A DNA stretch of 64,000 bases from Cryptomeria japonica (GCF_030272615.1 NC_081406.1:397256439-397320438); one strand, 5' to 3'. Numbered from the stretch's first letter, positions 46,580-58,300 are shown. Notes: generated from the letters alone by a model not told the origin. A program made the numbers and translations.

Positions 46580-47868
46580 TGTTGGGATAATATGCAAGTG
46601 TATGTTTGGATTGACAAAGTGATGTGTTGTCATTGATGTAAACATATTCTTATGTGTGTTCTAGTATTACAGTTAGATCAAGTGAGTTGGTTTGGCTAGT
46701 GTTTTCCAAATGAGTTGTTGCGGATTAAAGGGTTTTGAGATAAGTATCTCTAGTTGATTCAGCTCAAGTTTAAGTGGTTCACATGGATATTTTATCGAGT
46801 TATAAGATCCAATATTATGATTGGCTTTTTAGTTGTTCAATGTTGATCAGTATTTTGGATTTTCCTCCATGTTGAAATATATTGGTTTGTGGATTTGGCA
46901 AATTATTTGGGATGTTCTAGTTTGTCCTTTATTCAGATGGTTCATTATTAGGAGGTCCACAAGTGAATATTTTAGTTTGACAATCATTGCAGTTAGTGTT
47001 CTTGAAGTTTGATATAACGATGATGAAGATTCTAGTAAGTGGCATTGGTGTGGTTGTTTATGTGGTAATTCATGATGCTTTTGGATGTTTATAGACCGTG
47101 TCTTATTTGTGTTGGTGATCTGCATTGATTAATGAGTGCGTTATTGATTATTTTCCTTGATTTGGTGGTGTTATTCATGTTTTAGGCCGACATGATCATT
47201 GTAGCATGTTGCGTATGTTCGAGGCATAATTCTTGGAGGTGTTTCATGTTCAAAGTGTTGATTTAGGTCCATACTATGTCTTAGCCAACATTTTATGGTC
47301 CACATATAATATTGTAGCATGTATGGTTATATCTTTGTAATTTGTGATGCGTATCTATGTGTGCTAATAATTCTTTGATCTTTTAGAAGAAGTGAAGTAG
47401 TGCGAAGAATTGTGAAGAAGTGAAAAATAGTAGAATATGTTATATGTGACTAATTGGAACTATAACCAAGAATGAGGAGATGCTATTCTATCAGTTCATG
47501 ATTTTCCAAATGTAATCCAAATGTGTTTGTAAGACAATGAGTCTTCTTTGGGTTGTAGCCCTTTGTTGTTTTTGAGCAGTGACCTCTAGGCAGTGTGCTT
47601 GAATGCATATGCATTCCCCATTGTAATATTTCATATACTTCTAATGGGGTATCATCATTTTGTGGGTAGGTTCCCACCGTGGTTTTTCCATTGATCGAGT
47701 TTTCCATGTCAAAAATATTGGTGTTATATGTGTCATTGATGTGGTGTTGATTTATTCTTTGACTGTTACTTATCAAATCTGAAATTGTGTTTGTGTTAAG
47801 AATCGATTTTGAAAAAAATGATTCACCCTCCCCCCCCCGCCTCTCAATTTTATGCCTTGTTTCTAATA
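46580..47868 (+). repeat. Element A 3' LTR
   Basis: Starts TGTTGGGATAATATGC after the polypurine tract and ends TTTCTAATA, aligned to TTGCCAACA in the 5' LTR (the last CA decayed). It is 63 bp shorter than the 5' LTR. A C run at 47830-47838 is present. Confidence 0.82.
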
Positions 47869-49188
47869 GAGTTAACATGTAATGGTGCAATTTCTCATAT
47901 GCAAGAACTATAGCCAAAGATGCCTACTCAATTGGAGTGTAGATTGATTCATAGCCCACAAGAGTCTTGTTGATAGAATAAATTGATCGTGCCTTCCCCT
48001 CAAAGTCTTCTTTCAAGCTAAAATAGCACCAAGAGATGCTTCTATTGCTAATATATAAAGCGGATGATTTTTTCCTTTGATAAGAGGCATGAGGATTGGT
48101 GGATTCATCAAAGACTCTTCTAACATCCACTTGAAAGGTACATTTTTGTGCAAGAGATGTGAGAAAGGATGATATATATCTACTAATTGTGAGATAAATA
48201 AGCGGATAGACTATAATTTTCCTTGCAGTGAATGTAGCTGACTAATATTCTTGGGAGGTGACATCTCCATGATTGCTTTCACTTTTTAGGGGTCCACTTC
48301 TATTCCATTTGTTTCTACAATGTATCCTAAGAGTTTCCTAGATGTTACTCCAAAGACACACTTCTTCATCCATTGAGGCACACATTAAATTTCTCCATGC
48401 GATTAAAGATCTTCTCTAGAATATTGAGGTGCTCTTCTCTAGTATATTATTTTCCCAAGATGTCATCAACATAATATTCCATAAAGGTGTGCATCATGTC
48501 ATGGAAGATTGTGGTCATTTCCCTCTGATATGTCATGCCTTCATTTTTTAGTCCAAATGGCATGACATTCCAACAATATGTTCCCTAGGGACAGGTAAAA
48601 GTTGTTTTGCCTTGGTCTTCTTAGGCTATCGTTATCTGATTATAACCAGAAAATTTATCCTTCAATGATAACATAACATGCCCTACAGTTGGGTCCACAA
48701 TAATGTCTATGTTTGGCAACACAAAATCATCCTTTGGACATGCTTTGTTTAAGTCTCTAAAATTTGTGCACACTCTAATACTCTTGTCTGGTTTTGAAAT
48801 AGGTGCTATATTTAAAATCCATTTTGCACAATCAATAGATCGAATGAACCCTATGTCCAATAATTTATTCAATAAGGCTATATGCAAATGCATTTTTCAG
48901 AGTTTTTATTTCACAAGTTTTACCCTTGGAGCTATTGATAAAGGGTGCATAATTAAATCTGGATCCAAGCCAGGCATATCCACATATGACAAGGCAAAAT
49001 TTATTTGTTTCTTTGAAAAATTTGATAACGTTTTTTTTTTCTTCTATGTATAAAGATTCTACTAAATGAAGGATTTTAGGACTATCCTCTATTCGAATGT
49101 TAATAGGCACTATTAGTTCTATGACGTCTGAACATATTTCCTTATATTCCGACTGGGGAAGAATGTTAATCCTCCCATCCTTTGGCAC
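47869..49188 (-). pseudogene. Element I reverse transcriptase and start of RNase H
   Basis: On the minus strand from 49188 the pre-RT region reads PKILHLVESLYIEEKKNVIKF. RT follows with GFIRSIDCAKWILNIAPISKPD, VCTNFRDLNKACPKDDFVLPNID and then YYVDDILGK, with YVDD at 48462-48473. The RNase H start lies near 47880-48130 (ending EKLHHYMLT), just before A. Stops occur after KFSGYNQITIA, LGK and elsewhere. It joins the domain that resumes at 13163, so A sits inside this RNase H region. Confidence 0.84.
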
Positions 49189-50456
49189 CTCAAGGAGGTT
49201 TTCACCATTGGATATGTCTTTTATTTATACTTTTTCCAATCTAATACCATCATCATATTACAGTTTTCACAATTAGATACATTATTCATTTTTATATTTT
49301 TATGACTAGAAGGCTTGCTAGTTTCTCCAGAACTAGTTGCATTGTTGAGCTCATTAGTTAATCATATGTCATTAACTCCTGCATATAAAAGACCCATGAG
49401 ATTTAAATAGTCTATTATGGAATGGTCATTATGAAAGGTTTGAATCTCAGGTGGGGTTTCTTTCCCCCATTCGATAAATTTAGGATGTACAAGTGCGAGG
49501 CCATTGGGCTCATTTGTATCAAAGGACATGATGGTTAGGATATAAAATTTTTTAAGGTTAATGATAATGTCTTTGAGGTCGAGATCGATAACCACCTCAA
49601 GGTTGTCTATTTCATCCAATATCTGACCCTCCTCTTGAGAGTCACTCTCAAAAATCGATGAGTCTTTCTCTAATGATCTAGGCCTTGAACTAGGTCCCTC
49701 ATCATCGAGTCTATTATAGGAATGAATCACATCTATTTTCTTGTCTTTAGAAGATACCTTTGAAAGTCCCTCCCATTCTTGAGAATCAGTTTCATCTTCT
49801 TGTAATTAATGATTTTTCTCATACAAATTATGGGTAGCTTCCTCAACATCTCTATATCCCAATCCTTTTCTTTCTTTAGGAGCTTGCAAAGAAAGTTATA
49901 TAGGTTCCACAATTCCTTTTGGTTCCAATGGGACCATGGCCATTATATCCCATCTTTTGCATTATAGTGAACCCTTTACCATATTGATCAAGAGGTAATT
50001 GTATATCTAGTTTTGATGTGTTTGATTTGTCTTATTTCTCTTTATATATCCTCTCCTTAATGTCTCTTTCATTAGATAATTTCCCCCATCTGATAAAAGT
50101 GTCTCTTGGTTGATTTTTATTTGTCCAATGTTGGTTTGCTATAAGATTTAGGGGAAGGAAGGAGGTGTGAAATAATTTTTTTTTGCTCAATAGAATACTC
50201 CCCCATACCTTGGTCTTTGATTTTAATCTTTAGTTCAACTTCTTTAGAGGTTGATGCAACTGAAGTTGGGTCAACTTGTGAGATGTGAGGTTAAGTTGGG
50301 CGATTATTTGTGACAATTACTTCGGGCTTTGACTTGATGGTATTGCAATATTTGAAAGGATTGGGATCTCCTTGAATTGTTATCTCTTGCCCATTATAAG
50401 GAAAATTCAAACACCGATGATTCATAGATGGGACTGCTTTCATTGCATGTATCCAA
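49189..50456 (-). pseudogene. Element I linker between protease and RT, with G-patch
   Basis: A mixed, broken coding region. ORF 49362-49730 is acidic (DSQEEGQILDEIDNLEVVIDL) and resembles pol linkers in C and G. At 49842-49993 the minus strand reads DQYGKGFTIMQKMGYNGHGPIG, written here as DQYGKGFTIMQ then KMGYNGHGPIG; after a one-base shift GIVEPI and KGLGYRD follow. Together these are a G-patch. This domain, known to bind RNA in splicing factors and some retroviral proteases, also occurs in G. C has no visible copy. Confidence 0.68.
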
Positions 50457-50750
50457 GGTCATCCAAGGAGTATGTTATAAGATAGATCAAGGTTGAGCAC
50501 TTGGAAAACCATGTCTTTCTCCACTAGTCCCACTCTAATAAGAAATACAACAAATCCTTTTGATGCTCTCTCTTCTTCATCATAGACTTTAATTGTAATG
50601 TTTTTTTTTTATCCATAGCATTCTCGGAGAATCCCAATGCAAGGACTAATTTAAAAGAGCATATATTCAAACCAGCCCCTCCATCTATTAGGCCACATTT
50701 CATTGTATGTTTATGTACAAGTACTTATATATGAAAAGGCATGTTATGGG
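50457..50750 (-). pseudogene. Element I aspartic protease
   Basis: The minus strand reads CGLIDGGAGLNICSFKLVLALGFSENAMD, given here in part as LIDGGAGLNICS, with the DGG active site used by this family (C has LIDGGVGLNIFS). A T run at about 50600-50611 shifts the frame. The end (CSTLIYLITYSLDDL) corresponds to the LGRPW-type strand. It is inactive as it stands. Confidence 0.76.
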
Positions 50751-51033
50751 GTTGATTTATAGCCAGGTCATCATGTTTGGTGAAAGATAGGAAATGATGA
50801 GTGGTTAGGTGTCCCACCATGGCTTGAAATTGTGTGGGATCAGATCTAGGTATACATCCGTCTCTTGCAGAGCTTTTTCCAAAATTTATTTATGAGTAAG
50901 TACAAGCATAAACACTCTAGGATAGAAATATGAGTGAGTGTTTTCTTAAGTTGATCTAGAACATTATATTAGTTATTCATAGATGATGGCTTAGGTGGTG
51001 CTCCTTGAAGGGTGACTTTTCTATGACATGTTG
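50751..51033 (-). other. Element I spacer between gag and protease
   Basis: Weakly coding or non-coding. No motif was recognised. Confidence 0.4.
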
Positions 51034-52626
51034 TCACATGCAATCAAGTTTATTATTTATGATAATCACATTTACATGGGAATCACTTTCAGATATGTGA
51101 TTGATAATATAGTCATAAGACTCATTTGTATAATTGACCTTCTCTTTACGTGATTTGGAGGGAGTTCCATTCTCATAATTTGAAAGAGGATCATTAAATT
51201 CCACATATTCCTCATTGGATTTATGGCCATCCACTAATATGTCCCCTTTGTCAATCAAATCTTGTATAGTATTTTTCAACCTTTGACAATCATTGGTTTT
51301 GTGCCCTTTAATTCTATGAAATTCACAATAGTCTTGGTCTTTCCACCATGCAGGTTTAACCTTTTGTTCATAGTCTCTTGCCTCAGGTACTATGATGAGA
51401 TTGTTCAAGATAAGTTTCCTTAAGGTAATTTCTAATGGTTCACCTAATGGAGTGAATTTCCTTATAAGAGAATAAGAAGTTTTGGGCTTGGATGCATTGT
51501 TATTATTTTGATTGCCTATGTTGGTTTGATATCCTAATAAATTTAAGATGAGTTGTTTTGCAGTTCGTGCATCTACAACACTATCATTGACAATATTTTT
51601 GTTCTTGGTCCAAAATCTTGATTTACCATTGTTATTGCTTGGACCAGCATTAATATTACTTGGACCAGCATTATATTTGAAAAATTTAAGCACTCCCTTC
51701 TCTATTAATGCTTTCTCAATGGTTAGACCATTATCTATCATTTTTCCCAAAGTAGGAGGACGTTGGAGTTGCAATCGATAGCTCAATTTTGCATTCAAAT
51801 TATGGATGAATATTTCAATCTTTTGATCCTTAGGTAAATCATAAGGACACTTTCTCACAAGTTGTCTCCATCTTTGTAGAAAACTAGTGAAGGACTCTCT
51901 GTTGCATTTCTTGCTATTACAAAGGTCTAGAATAGAAATCTCATTTTCAATGCTATAAGAAAAGTGCGCAAGGAACTTATCCACAAGTTTATCAAATGAT
52001 TTAATACCTGGTGGTAAATTGTAAAACCACTCTATAGCTTGTCCACCTAAACTTTTCAAGAATAATCATACTACATAAGTGTTGTTATAAGAAACTTCCA
52101 TACATGGTACACAAAACTCTTTGATATGATCACGTGGATCACCTTTCCCCTTATTTATCAATTTTAATAATTTCAAAATTCAGGGGAAATGGAAGCATAA
52201 CCAAGATTTTGTCAAATTTATAAGGAGATATGTCCTCGAGTGAATATTGTTTGGTAGATGATCCTGATTGCATTTTAGCAACTTGGGCTTGTAACTCTTG
52301 TATTTGTTGAACAAGGGTACTCAAAGGATTCACAAGAGAACTTTTATGCTTTTTTTTCTTTTATGGGTATCAACTTGATTGTTTCCATCATTTGTGTTGG
52401 TATTGGTGTTATCATTGGTATTATCATTGTCATCATTTCCACTTGTTTCCTTTAGCTTAGATAAATCAAATTTGGATGGAAGTTTTACACCTTTTTGTGC
52501 AAGGTGAAGAAAATATTTCTCCTTATCATTCTCCATAACCTTTTTCAATGATTTTATGAAACTTAGGATCTTGTGATACATCAAGGACATTTTACTCATC
52601 CAAATCACTATCACTATTGTTATCAA
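51034..52626 (-). pseudogene. Element I gag (Tat gypsy)
   Basis: The best part is 341 codons from 52059. It has the retrotransposon gag signature GGQAIEWFYNLPPGIKSFDKLVDKF, shown here as GGQAIEWFYNLPPG, then FTSFLQRWRQLVRKCPYDLP and a short His/Cys motif (YCEFHRIKGHKTNDCQRLK) as in other Tat gags. G's gag shares these (GGQAMEWFSSLPMG, YCEYHQNKGHTTNN). Upstream ORFs at 52151-52333 and 52330-52626 give the N-terminal part, with LSTLVQQIQELQAQVAKM (a likely coiled coil) and an Asn/Thr-rich stretch. Two frameshifts separate the parts. Confidence 0.84.
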
Positions 52627-53149
52627 ACAATAGGTTCAAGCTTTGTCCAAAGAAATCCGTTGAATCATCCTTATTCTTCCCTTTAGTAAAGAATGACGTT
52701 GTTGCCCTATTTGCAAGCTCTTTGAATTCTTGTCTCAACCATATGAGTTTCCTTCCAAACTACATTATACATTGGGATATCTATAATTATTGTTTGTTTT
52801 GGTCCAATAAAATTTTAATATCAAAGTTCCCAAAGTGCAATGTCAATTTGATTTGTTAAAAATGGTCATCTTGGGCTACTAAGGAATAATAATACCAAAG
52901 TAAGTTGATATTAGGAGATGATAAATCTCTAAATGATAATGACTAAATTTTGCCAAGTTTTTATTATTATAGTTCTTAGATTAGAAGGATGATAAAATCC
53001 TGATGATAAAACTAAACCAACCAATGGATAATGTAGATCTTAAAAACACTACAGTATACCCTGATATTTTGAGGTTAAGATCACTGAGGCAAACAAAAGA
53101 AAAGGAGTAGATGATCCAACAATTATCACTCCTCCGGTTACAAGGACCC
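52627..53149 (-). other. Element I leader
   Basis: Non-coding and AT-rich, between gag and the H insertion at 53150. The pentamer GACCC (53145-53149) would be H's left target site, but H's other end is outside the window. No TCGTACGA motif is seen here. Confidence 0.5.
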
Positions 53150-54783
53150 TGTTGGTATTATTGGCATTAAGTTGTCATTGATGTCAACTATTTTGGCATG
53201 ATCACCGATGAGTAAGAAGTGGTGACCGGTATATGAGAAGTAAGACATTATGATGTCAATCCTTATGTGTGTAACCAGATAGAAGGAAGGTTACCAGTAC
53301 ACATGAAATATGTCATCAACCGATAAAGCAGGACCACTGGTAAGGCAAGAAAACAAGCAAGAGAAGAACTGAAGGATGTAAATCGGTATACGCAGAGAAG
53401 GTTAATGTTGCTGATAAATTGACTAAGTAGTATGACCAACATGTTTGATGGAATGCCAAGTTGATCCATTGACAGAGAAGAGGTTTGTAGGTATGATGGC
53501 CCACCGGTGGAGTTAGGTTATACCAATAAGGTGAGTTGAACTAGTAGTCAATCTTGGTCAACAAAGAATGTCAAACCAACATGACAAACCAATGAAAGGA
53601 GGATGTCAACAAAGATGACAATTGGAAGCTAGGTGATGATCATGCATAGGTCAGTGATCTGTGCATCGACATAACAGTCAGCAAGTAGGCCGGATTTCAT
53701 AAAGAACCTGCAATTCATGGGAGGATGGCAGAAGTTTGTGCATCGAGGAAGACAAGCTGGCAAGCGATTGAACTCATCCAACAAGAAGATCTGATCTTCG
53801 TACCTGTTTGCTGAAGGAAACAACCACTCTATTAATGGTGTGTGATAGAGAAATGTAGAAAACCATGGTGTAGACCTCCAAATATAGAAAACATGCATTG
53901 GAATGTAAGGTGTTGATGGTGCTAATTGATAACATGTAGATCATCTTTCTGGAAAAGAAGATTGGATCAAATCCACTACGAATCAAGTTGGTGAAGGAAA
54001 AACCTAACATGACACTATTTGAATGCGGTTTTTTGTGGGAACCCTAGATGATAAATATGTGAGCTTGAGACATAAATCAATGGATGCTTGATGCAAAGAA
54101 TGAGAGTGAAGAGAGCCTAAGCAAGGAGAAAGATCATCTTCCTTAGATTTTTTTCTAAGAAATTTGGAGAGTGAGTTAGCAGGTGAACCGGTGAGACGGT
54201 CTAACCAATAGAGACAGAGTAATTGGTAAACTATTGCAGGTCTAATAGTTAACCTGACCGATGAGGTGCGATTGATCAAGAAGGCATCTGAGTGTGACAT
54301 AGTGTGGTGTGAGGTTGAGAGAGAAATAAGAGAGGCTAAGAGTAACTGGTGAGTGATCAGAGAGAGTAATCTGATAACCGGAAGTGTGAGAACCAATGAA
54401 GAAGAGAAGGTTGTTAACCAACAAAAATCTATTGATTAGGTGTTGCAAAACTCATTTGCAATGAGGTGCTATAACTGTATCAAAATTGTATTTCATTATA
54501 CATCATCGAGTTAGAGCTTAGTGTAGGGGTTGGTGCTCCTTGGGTTAGTTCCCTAAATCAGTAGGGGTTGGTGCTCCTTGGGTTGATGCCCTAAATCATT
54601 GTAATCCATTGTTTCACTTTTGAGGCTAGATTGGAGTAGTAGACTCCAGCATAATTTCTCACCGAGGTTTTTCCCATATTGGGTTTTTTTCATACATCTG
54701 GTGTTGTGGGTTGTATTTGCATTTTTGCCTCTTTTGATATCCACATTTGTCTTATTGGTTTTATTATTTAATGCTGTAAAGTG
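53150..54783 (+). repeat. Element H 5' LTR, left part
   Basis: No genes. The small minus-strand ORFs at 53263-54448 show no family motif. A 38-base tandem duplication lies at 54523-54598 (GTAGGGGTTGGTGCTCCTTG followed by GGTT...AAATCA, twice). At 54650-54690 ACCGAGGTTTTTCCC is an LTR motif common in copia elements. L interrupts at about 54784. Confidence 0.65.
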
Positions 54784-56028
54784 GAAAAATCGAACCCTAG
54801 TCATTCTCCCCTCCCCAACTCCAAGGAGAGAGAAGGGAGAGTCACTAGGGTTGATGGTTTTCACTTTAGGAGAGACTTTACATTCAAAAGAGGGGTTGAA
54901 ACCCACAAGATCCAATCCCACACAATGCAAGATTGGATTCTATATGAGTTTCAAGGGTTAAGACATCAAGGATACCCTCTTTTGTAAAGAAATGTAGATA
55001 GAAAGATTAAGCTAGGAATGCATGTACAGTGGGAAATATTCGCTTATAAATAGAGATAGGGTTATGATATAAAGCTACAGACCTGGAATTAGTAGTAAAA
55101 TGTCGAGACGGTGCTGTTCTGCAAATTTGAGCAAAAGTTGACGGGACGATGGCGCCCAGCGTGCACACGGTCCTCCGAAAATCCGCAAAACGAAGGGGGA
55201 TCTGTTCTTCTCTGCACAAGGATTCCAGATCTTCAATTATAGCCACGTACCTACAACCTACACATAGAAAAGAGAGGATGATTGGGGGGTTAGGGATGAG
55301 GGGTTTGCCTTTAGGTCAAACCCCGGTTTTGGAATTAACCAAGAAATGAGAAATGCTGTAAATGTAATGTAAAACAAGTACTAATACCTTGTTGTAAGGA
55401 TGTTTGTATCCTTATATGCAAAGGTATAGATGTTGTTGTATGTTGTATGTTGTATGTTGTAGTATGTGATCTCCTCTTCAATGGTTGAATCCTTGTCTTG
55501 AATGCAACACTTAGCCTTGAATGGAGACTTAGAATGATCAATTGCTTGAAGGAATGCTTGAATGCTTGAATGTTTGAATGCTTGAATATCGTTTCCACAC
55601 CTTTTTCCCTCTTACCAAAATGAGAGAGGAAAATTAGTTTATATACTTGCCAATTAGGGTTAAAAGACTGATTTTCCCGACCTTAGGCCGACCAGGAAAT
55701 GTTATTTTCCAATTTGCAAACTTAAAGACCCGAAGCCCCATAGGAGACCGGGCCCAAAATAGGGCCAGGGACCAGGGCGCTGGGCGCCACGGTCCTGGGG
55801 GACCAAGGCACTAGGCACCCTAGTCCTGAAGGACCAGGGCATTGGGCGCCATGGTCCCACCTCCAGGGACAGCGGGGTGCAAGGAGGATCAAGCCAAGGT
55901 GCTTGAAAAATGCAATTTTTGGTGTCATGAACAAGTTTCGGGGTCTCCATTCAGGTTTCGTGTTGCATCACCATCGTGAAGACCCAAATGCAGTCGAAAT
56001 TGCAAGTGTCACAATTTTAGGACGCTAC
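54784..56028 (-). mobile_element. Fragment L: LTR-type insertion in H's LTR
   Basis: The right end (GGACGCTACA at 56020-56029) is a TGTAGCGTCC LTR start on the minus strand. AAGTG at 54779-54783 and 56029-56033 could be the target-site duplication, but then the end would be CTAC rather than CTACA, so the border is uncertain. It contains two simple repeats (55431-55462 and 55543-55587) and a GC-rich minisatellite (55769-55859). ORFs at 55007-55246 and 55335-55598 lack family motifs. It is probably an LTR with some leader sequence. Confidence 0.5.
55769..55859. repeat. GC-rich 31-bp minisatellite in L
   Basis: Three copies of a 31-base unit (GGACCAGGGCGCTGGGCGCC followed by ACGGTCCTGGG), the middle one most diverged. 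The surroundings are AT-rich. Confidence 0.75.
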
Positions 56029-56029
56029 A

Positions 56030-56127
56030 AGTGCTTAGGGTGATAACTGGTATTCTAAGGTTATTTTAAAAGGAAAATAATTTAGATACCGTTAATTCAC
56101 CTACCTCTCAGTGGTACATTGTGTTCA
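56030..56127 (+). repeat. Element H 5' LTR, right end
   Basis: The LTR end before the primer-binding site. It aligns with A's LTR end around TAATTCAC and CCTCTCA. The primer-binding site ATTGGTATTAGAG follows at 56131-56143. Confidence 0.62.
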
Positions 56128-56130
56128 AAA

Positions 56131-56143
56131 ATTGGTATTAGAG
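56131..56143 (+). other. Element H primer-binding site
   Basis: ATTGGTATTAGAG, the same variant of the initiator Met tRNA site as in A. Confidence 0.72.
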
Positions 56144-56194
56144 TGTAGGTTCTTGGTTGATTCAAGCTTGGGTAGATTCTGGTCTTAGTACACA

Positions 56195-57008
56195 ATGGCA
56201 AGAAATGAGTTTGCCTCCTCAAAAGCCCCCATGTTTTATGGATCTAACTATGCCTTCTAGAGCAGAAAAATGGAGATATATATTTCCTCCCTTAGTTTTG
56301 ATGTGTGGATGTCTGTCAAGAATGGGTATACTATCCCTAGTATTCCTCCAACTCATCTGGATGCCAAGAAGGATTATGAGAATAATGCAAAGGCTAAACA
56401 TGCTATCTTAAGCAGGTTGTCTAATAATGACTTTGTCAAGGTCATGCACTATGCATCCGCCAAAGAGACTTGGGATAAAATGTAGACATTATTTGAAGGA
56501 GGTGCAATAGTCAAAGAGGCCAAGATGCAAGCACTAAGGGGTCAACTTGATGGCATCAAGATGAAGGATGAAGAAAAAATTGCAGACTACCTTCACAGAA
56601 TAGATGAAACTGTGAACACCATCAGAGGACTTGGAGAAGAAATTGCAGACGAGATTCTTGTCAAGAAGGTACTTAGATCTCTCACACCTAAGTATGATAA
56701 TAAGGTTTCTACCAATAGAGGAAGCCAAGGATCTGAAGATCTTCACAATGGATAAGCTATTTGTCTCACTAACAACCTATGAAATAAGAGCAACCGGTGA
56801 TGCATCCTCAAGGAAAGAGGCAATGTTCAACTCCACCAAGAAGGGAAAGGAAGAGTTTGCTCATAAAGGATCTAGTGAAGACTCGGATGCAGAGATAGAA
56901 AAATTTGTTAGAAAGTTCAAGAGAGGATCTGACAAGTATAAAGGAAAGTTACCACTCAAATATTTCAACTATGGTAAAGTTGGACACTTTGTTGCAAAAT
57001 GTCCTTAA
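56195..57008 (+). pseudogene. Element H gag
   Basis: The start is the ATG at 56195 (MARNEFASSKAPMFYGSNY). A TAG follows NYAF where the Trp of the gag motif is expected. The frame continues KMEIYISSLSFDVWMSVKNGY, a stop at 56483-56485, then KMQALRGQLDGIKMKDEEKI. A frameshift near 56710 leads to the last part (EAKDLKIFTMDKLFVSLTTYE). It ends in a zinc knuckle in which the first two Cys are Tyr (YFNYGKVGHFVAKC). It is clearly a UBN2-type copia gag and is non-functional. Confidence 0.84.
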
Positions 57009-57052
57009 AATGAAACCAGTGGAGATGAGTCAAGAAGTTTTAGCAGATCTAT

Positions 57053-58300
57053 TGTAATCCCCTAAAAATGGTCACCTAAACCATGGGCCCCTAATCTCGA
57101 CAACATCACCAAGGTCCTAACCAAAGGCAATTAAATCAACCTTGAGCACCTAATTAATTAATTCCTCAATCATTAATGTTTCATGACAAATTAATCACTA
57201 TATATTAATTAAATATTATTTAAATAATTAAATCTTTCCAAGTAAATCATTTTGATCAATTATCCTATTTATTTAATTAAATATCATACAAAATTTAATT
57301 AATAAATAAATTTTCTATTTAATCATTAAAAAAAGGAATTAATTTACAAAGAGAGATTTATCACAAAAGAGGAATTAATCTGCAAAAGAAAGAGTTAAGT
57401 TCAAAGCATAACAAAAGAATTAAATTGAGAAACAAAATCAAACTTAAGATATTTATTTTTATAAAAATGAGATAACTTGAAAATCAGAAAAACAATTAAA
57501 TTGAATTAATCATTTTCTCTAAAATTAAAACTCCAAGCTTTTGAAGAAAGAGGTTCTGTTGCATTGAAAAGAATTTTTCTAACTAAAATTCTTGAACAAA
57601 TTAAAGAAAAGTGTATGGAATCACCTAACTTTTATCTCAAGTGCATGGAATCAACTAAATTTATCTCCAATGCAAACTTAGACTTATAATTTGAATGCAT
57701 TCAATCAAGCTATAATTGGAATCTATCTCAAGATTAACTGAATTTGATCTCTCAATTATTTCAACTATCCTAAATTGTGCTTTTTCTTGAGGAATCTCAA
57801 CCACTCAATGCTAATTGATCTTGACCATTGGTCTCTCCTTTGAATCTCTATGAATTCAACCTTCATCTCTCATTCAAAACACCCTAGAGATTTATTGTTA
57901 TTTTGCAGTTTTTGCTCTAGAGTCATTGAAGATATTGTGCTTTGATATTAATCAATCTTAGTTTATCTTTTTGCATATTTAGTTAATTATGATTGTTTGA
58001 ATTCATATAGCTTATCATTCATTCATCTAGCTTAATATTTATTCATCTAGATTAATCTTGCATCCATTTAGCTTAATCTTGTGCTCATATAGATTAAATC
58101 CTTCATCTTGGTGTAGTCTAGTCACTAGTATTTCTTAGACAAATTTGAGAGCAAGTCTATACTCGCATCTTTTAGAAGGGAATAGGTCGATTTGTTATGG
58201 TTTTTGTATTCATGATTATGTCTGTTTAACCATGCATGCAATGACTTAATTGAAGTGTTGTGTCTTAAAGCTTGTAGACTTCATCCTCTTTTCACACACA
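57053..58300 (+). repeat. Element G 5' LTR
   Basis: A 1248-bp repeat from TGTAATCCCCTAAAAATGG to TTCACACACA. It shares the CCTAAAAATGG start and the stretch around 58080-58200 with C's LTR in reverse complement. It is followed by a primer-binding site. Confidence 0.8.

Larger units (their letters stand above)
13164..47868 (+). mobile_element. Element A: Sirevirus-type copia element, deleted for RT, hosting E-B-C-D-F
   Basis: The 5' LTR (13164-14515) and 3' LTR (46580-47868) are clearly homologous but differ at about a fifth of positions over their first 220 bases by eye. Between them lie a primer-binding site, gag and protease up to 15818, then insertion E, then integrase (45443-46212), and a 3' stretch with three copies of a CAAAGGGG-type purine tract. 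Repeated polypurine tracts are a known Sirevirus signature. There is no RT or RNase H, so A carries an internal deletion as well as many stops. Its own insertion in I is bounded by GAATT/GAGTT. Confidence 0.85.
1..53149 (-). mobile_element. Element I: Tat-lineage Ty3/gypsy retrotransposon, outermost host of the nest
   Basis: Reading the minus strand from right to left gives leader (52627-53149), gag (51034-52626), protease (about 50457-50750), linker with G-patch (49842-49993), RT and RNase H start (47869-49188), then after insertion A the rest of RNase H and integrase (11188-13163), non-coding 3' region with an antisense PMD gene, polypurine tract and 3' LTR. An RNase HI-like block (YFDGS, then NMAEYEAL) between RT and integrase matches the extra RNase H known in Tat elements. 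The element is interrupted by J, A and H. Its 5' LTR is not in the window. The coding parts are pseudogenes with stops and frameshifts. Confidence 0.85.
53150..57052 (+). mobile_element. Element H: Sirevirus-like copia element, 5' part, interrupted by L and G
   Basis: The 5' LTR starts TGTTGGTATTATTGGC at 53150 and its last part is at 56030-56127. A primer-binding site and gag follow up to 57052, where G begins. The rest of H lies beyond the window. The gag type, the TGTTGG..CA ends and the LTR end (CTACCTCTCA, similar to A's CTACCCCTCTCA) place it near A and B. Confidence 0.72.

Noticed and set aside
55702-55950. Minus-strand ORFs across the GC-rich minisatellite in L
   Set aside because: Repeated peptide units come from the 31-base repeat; no family motif.
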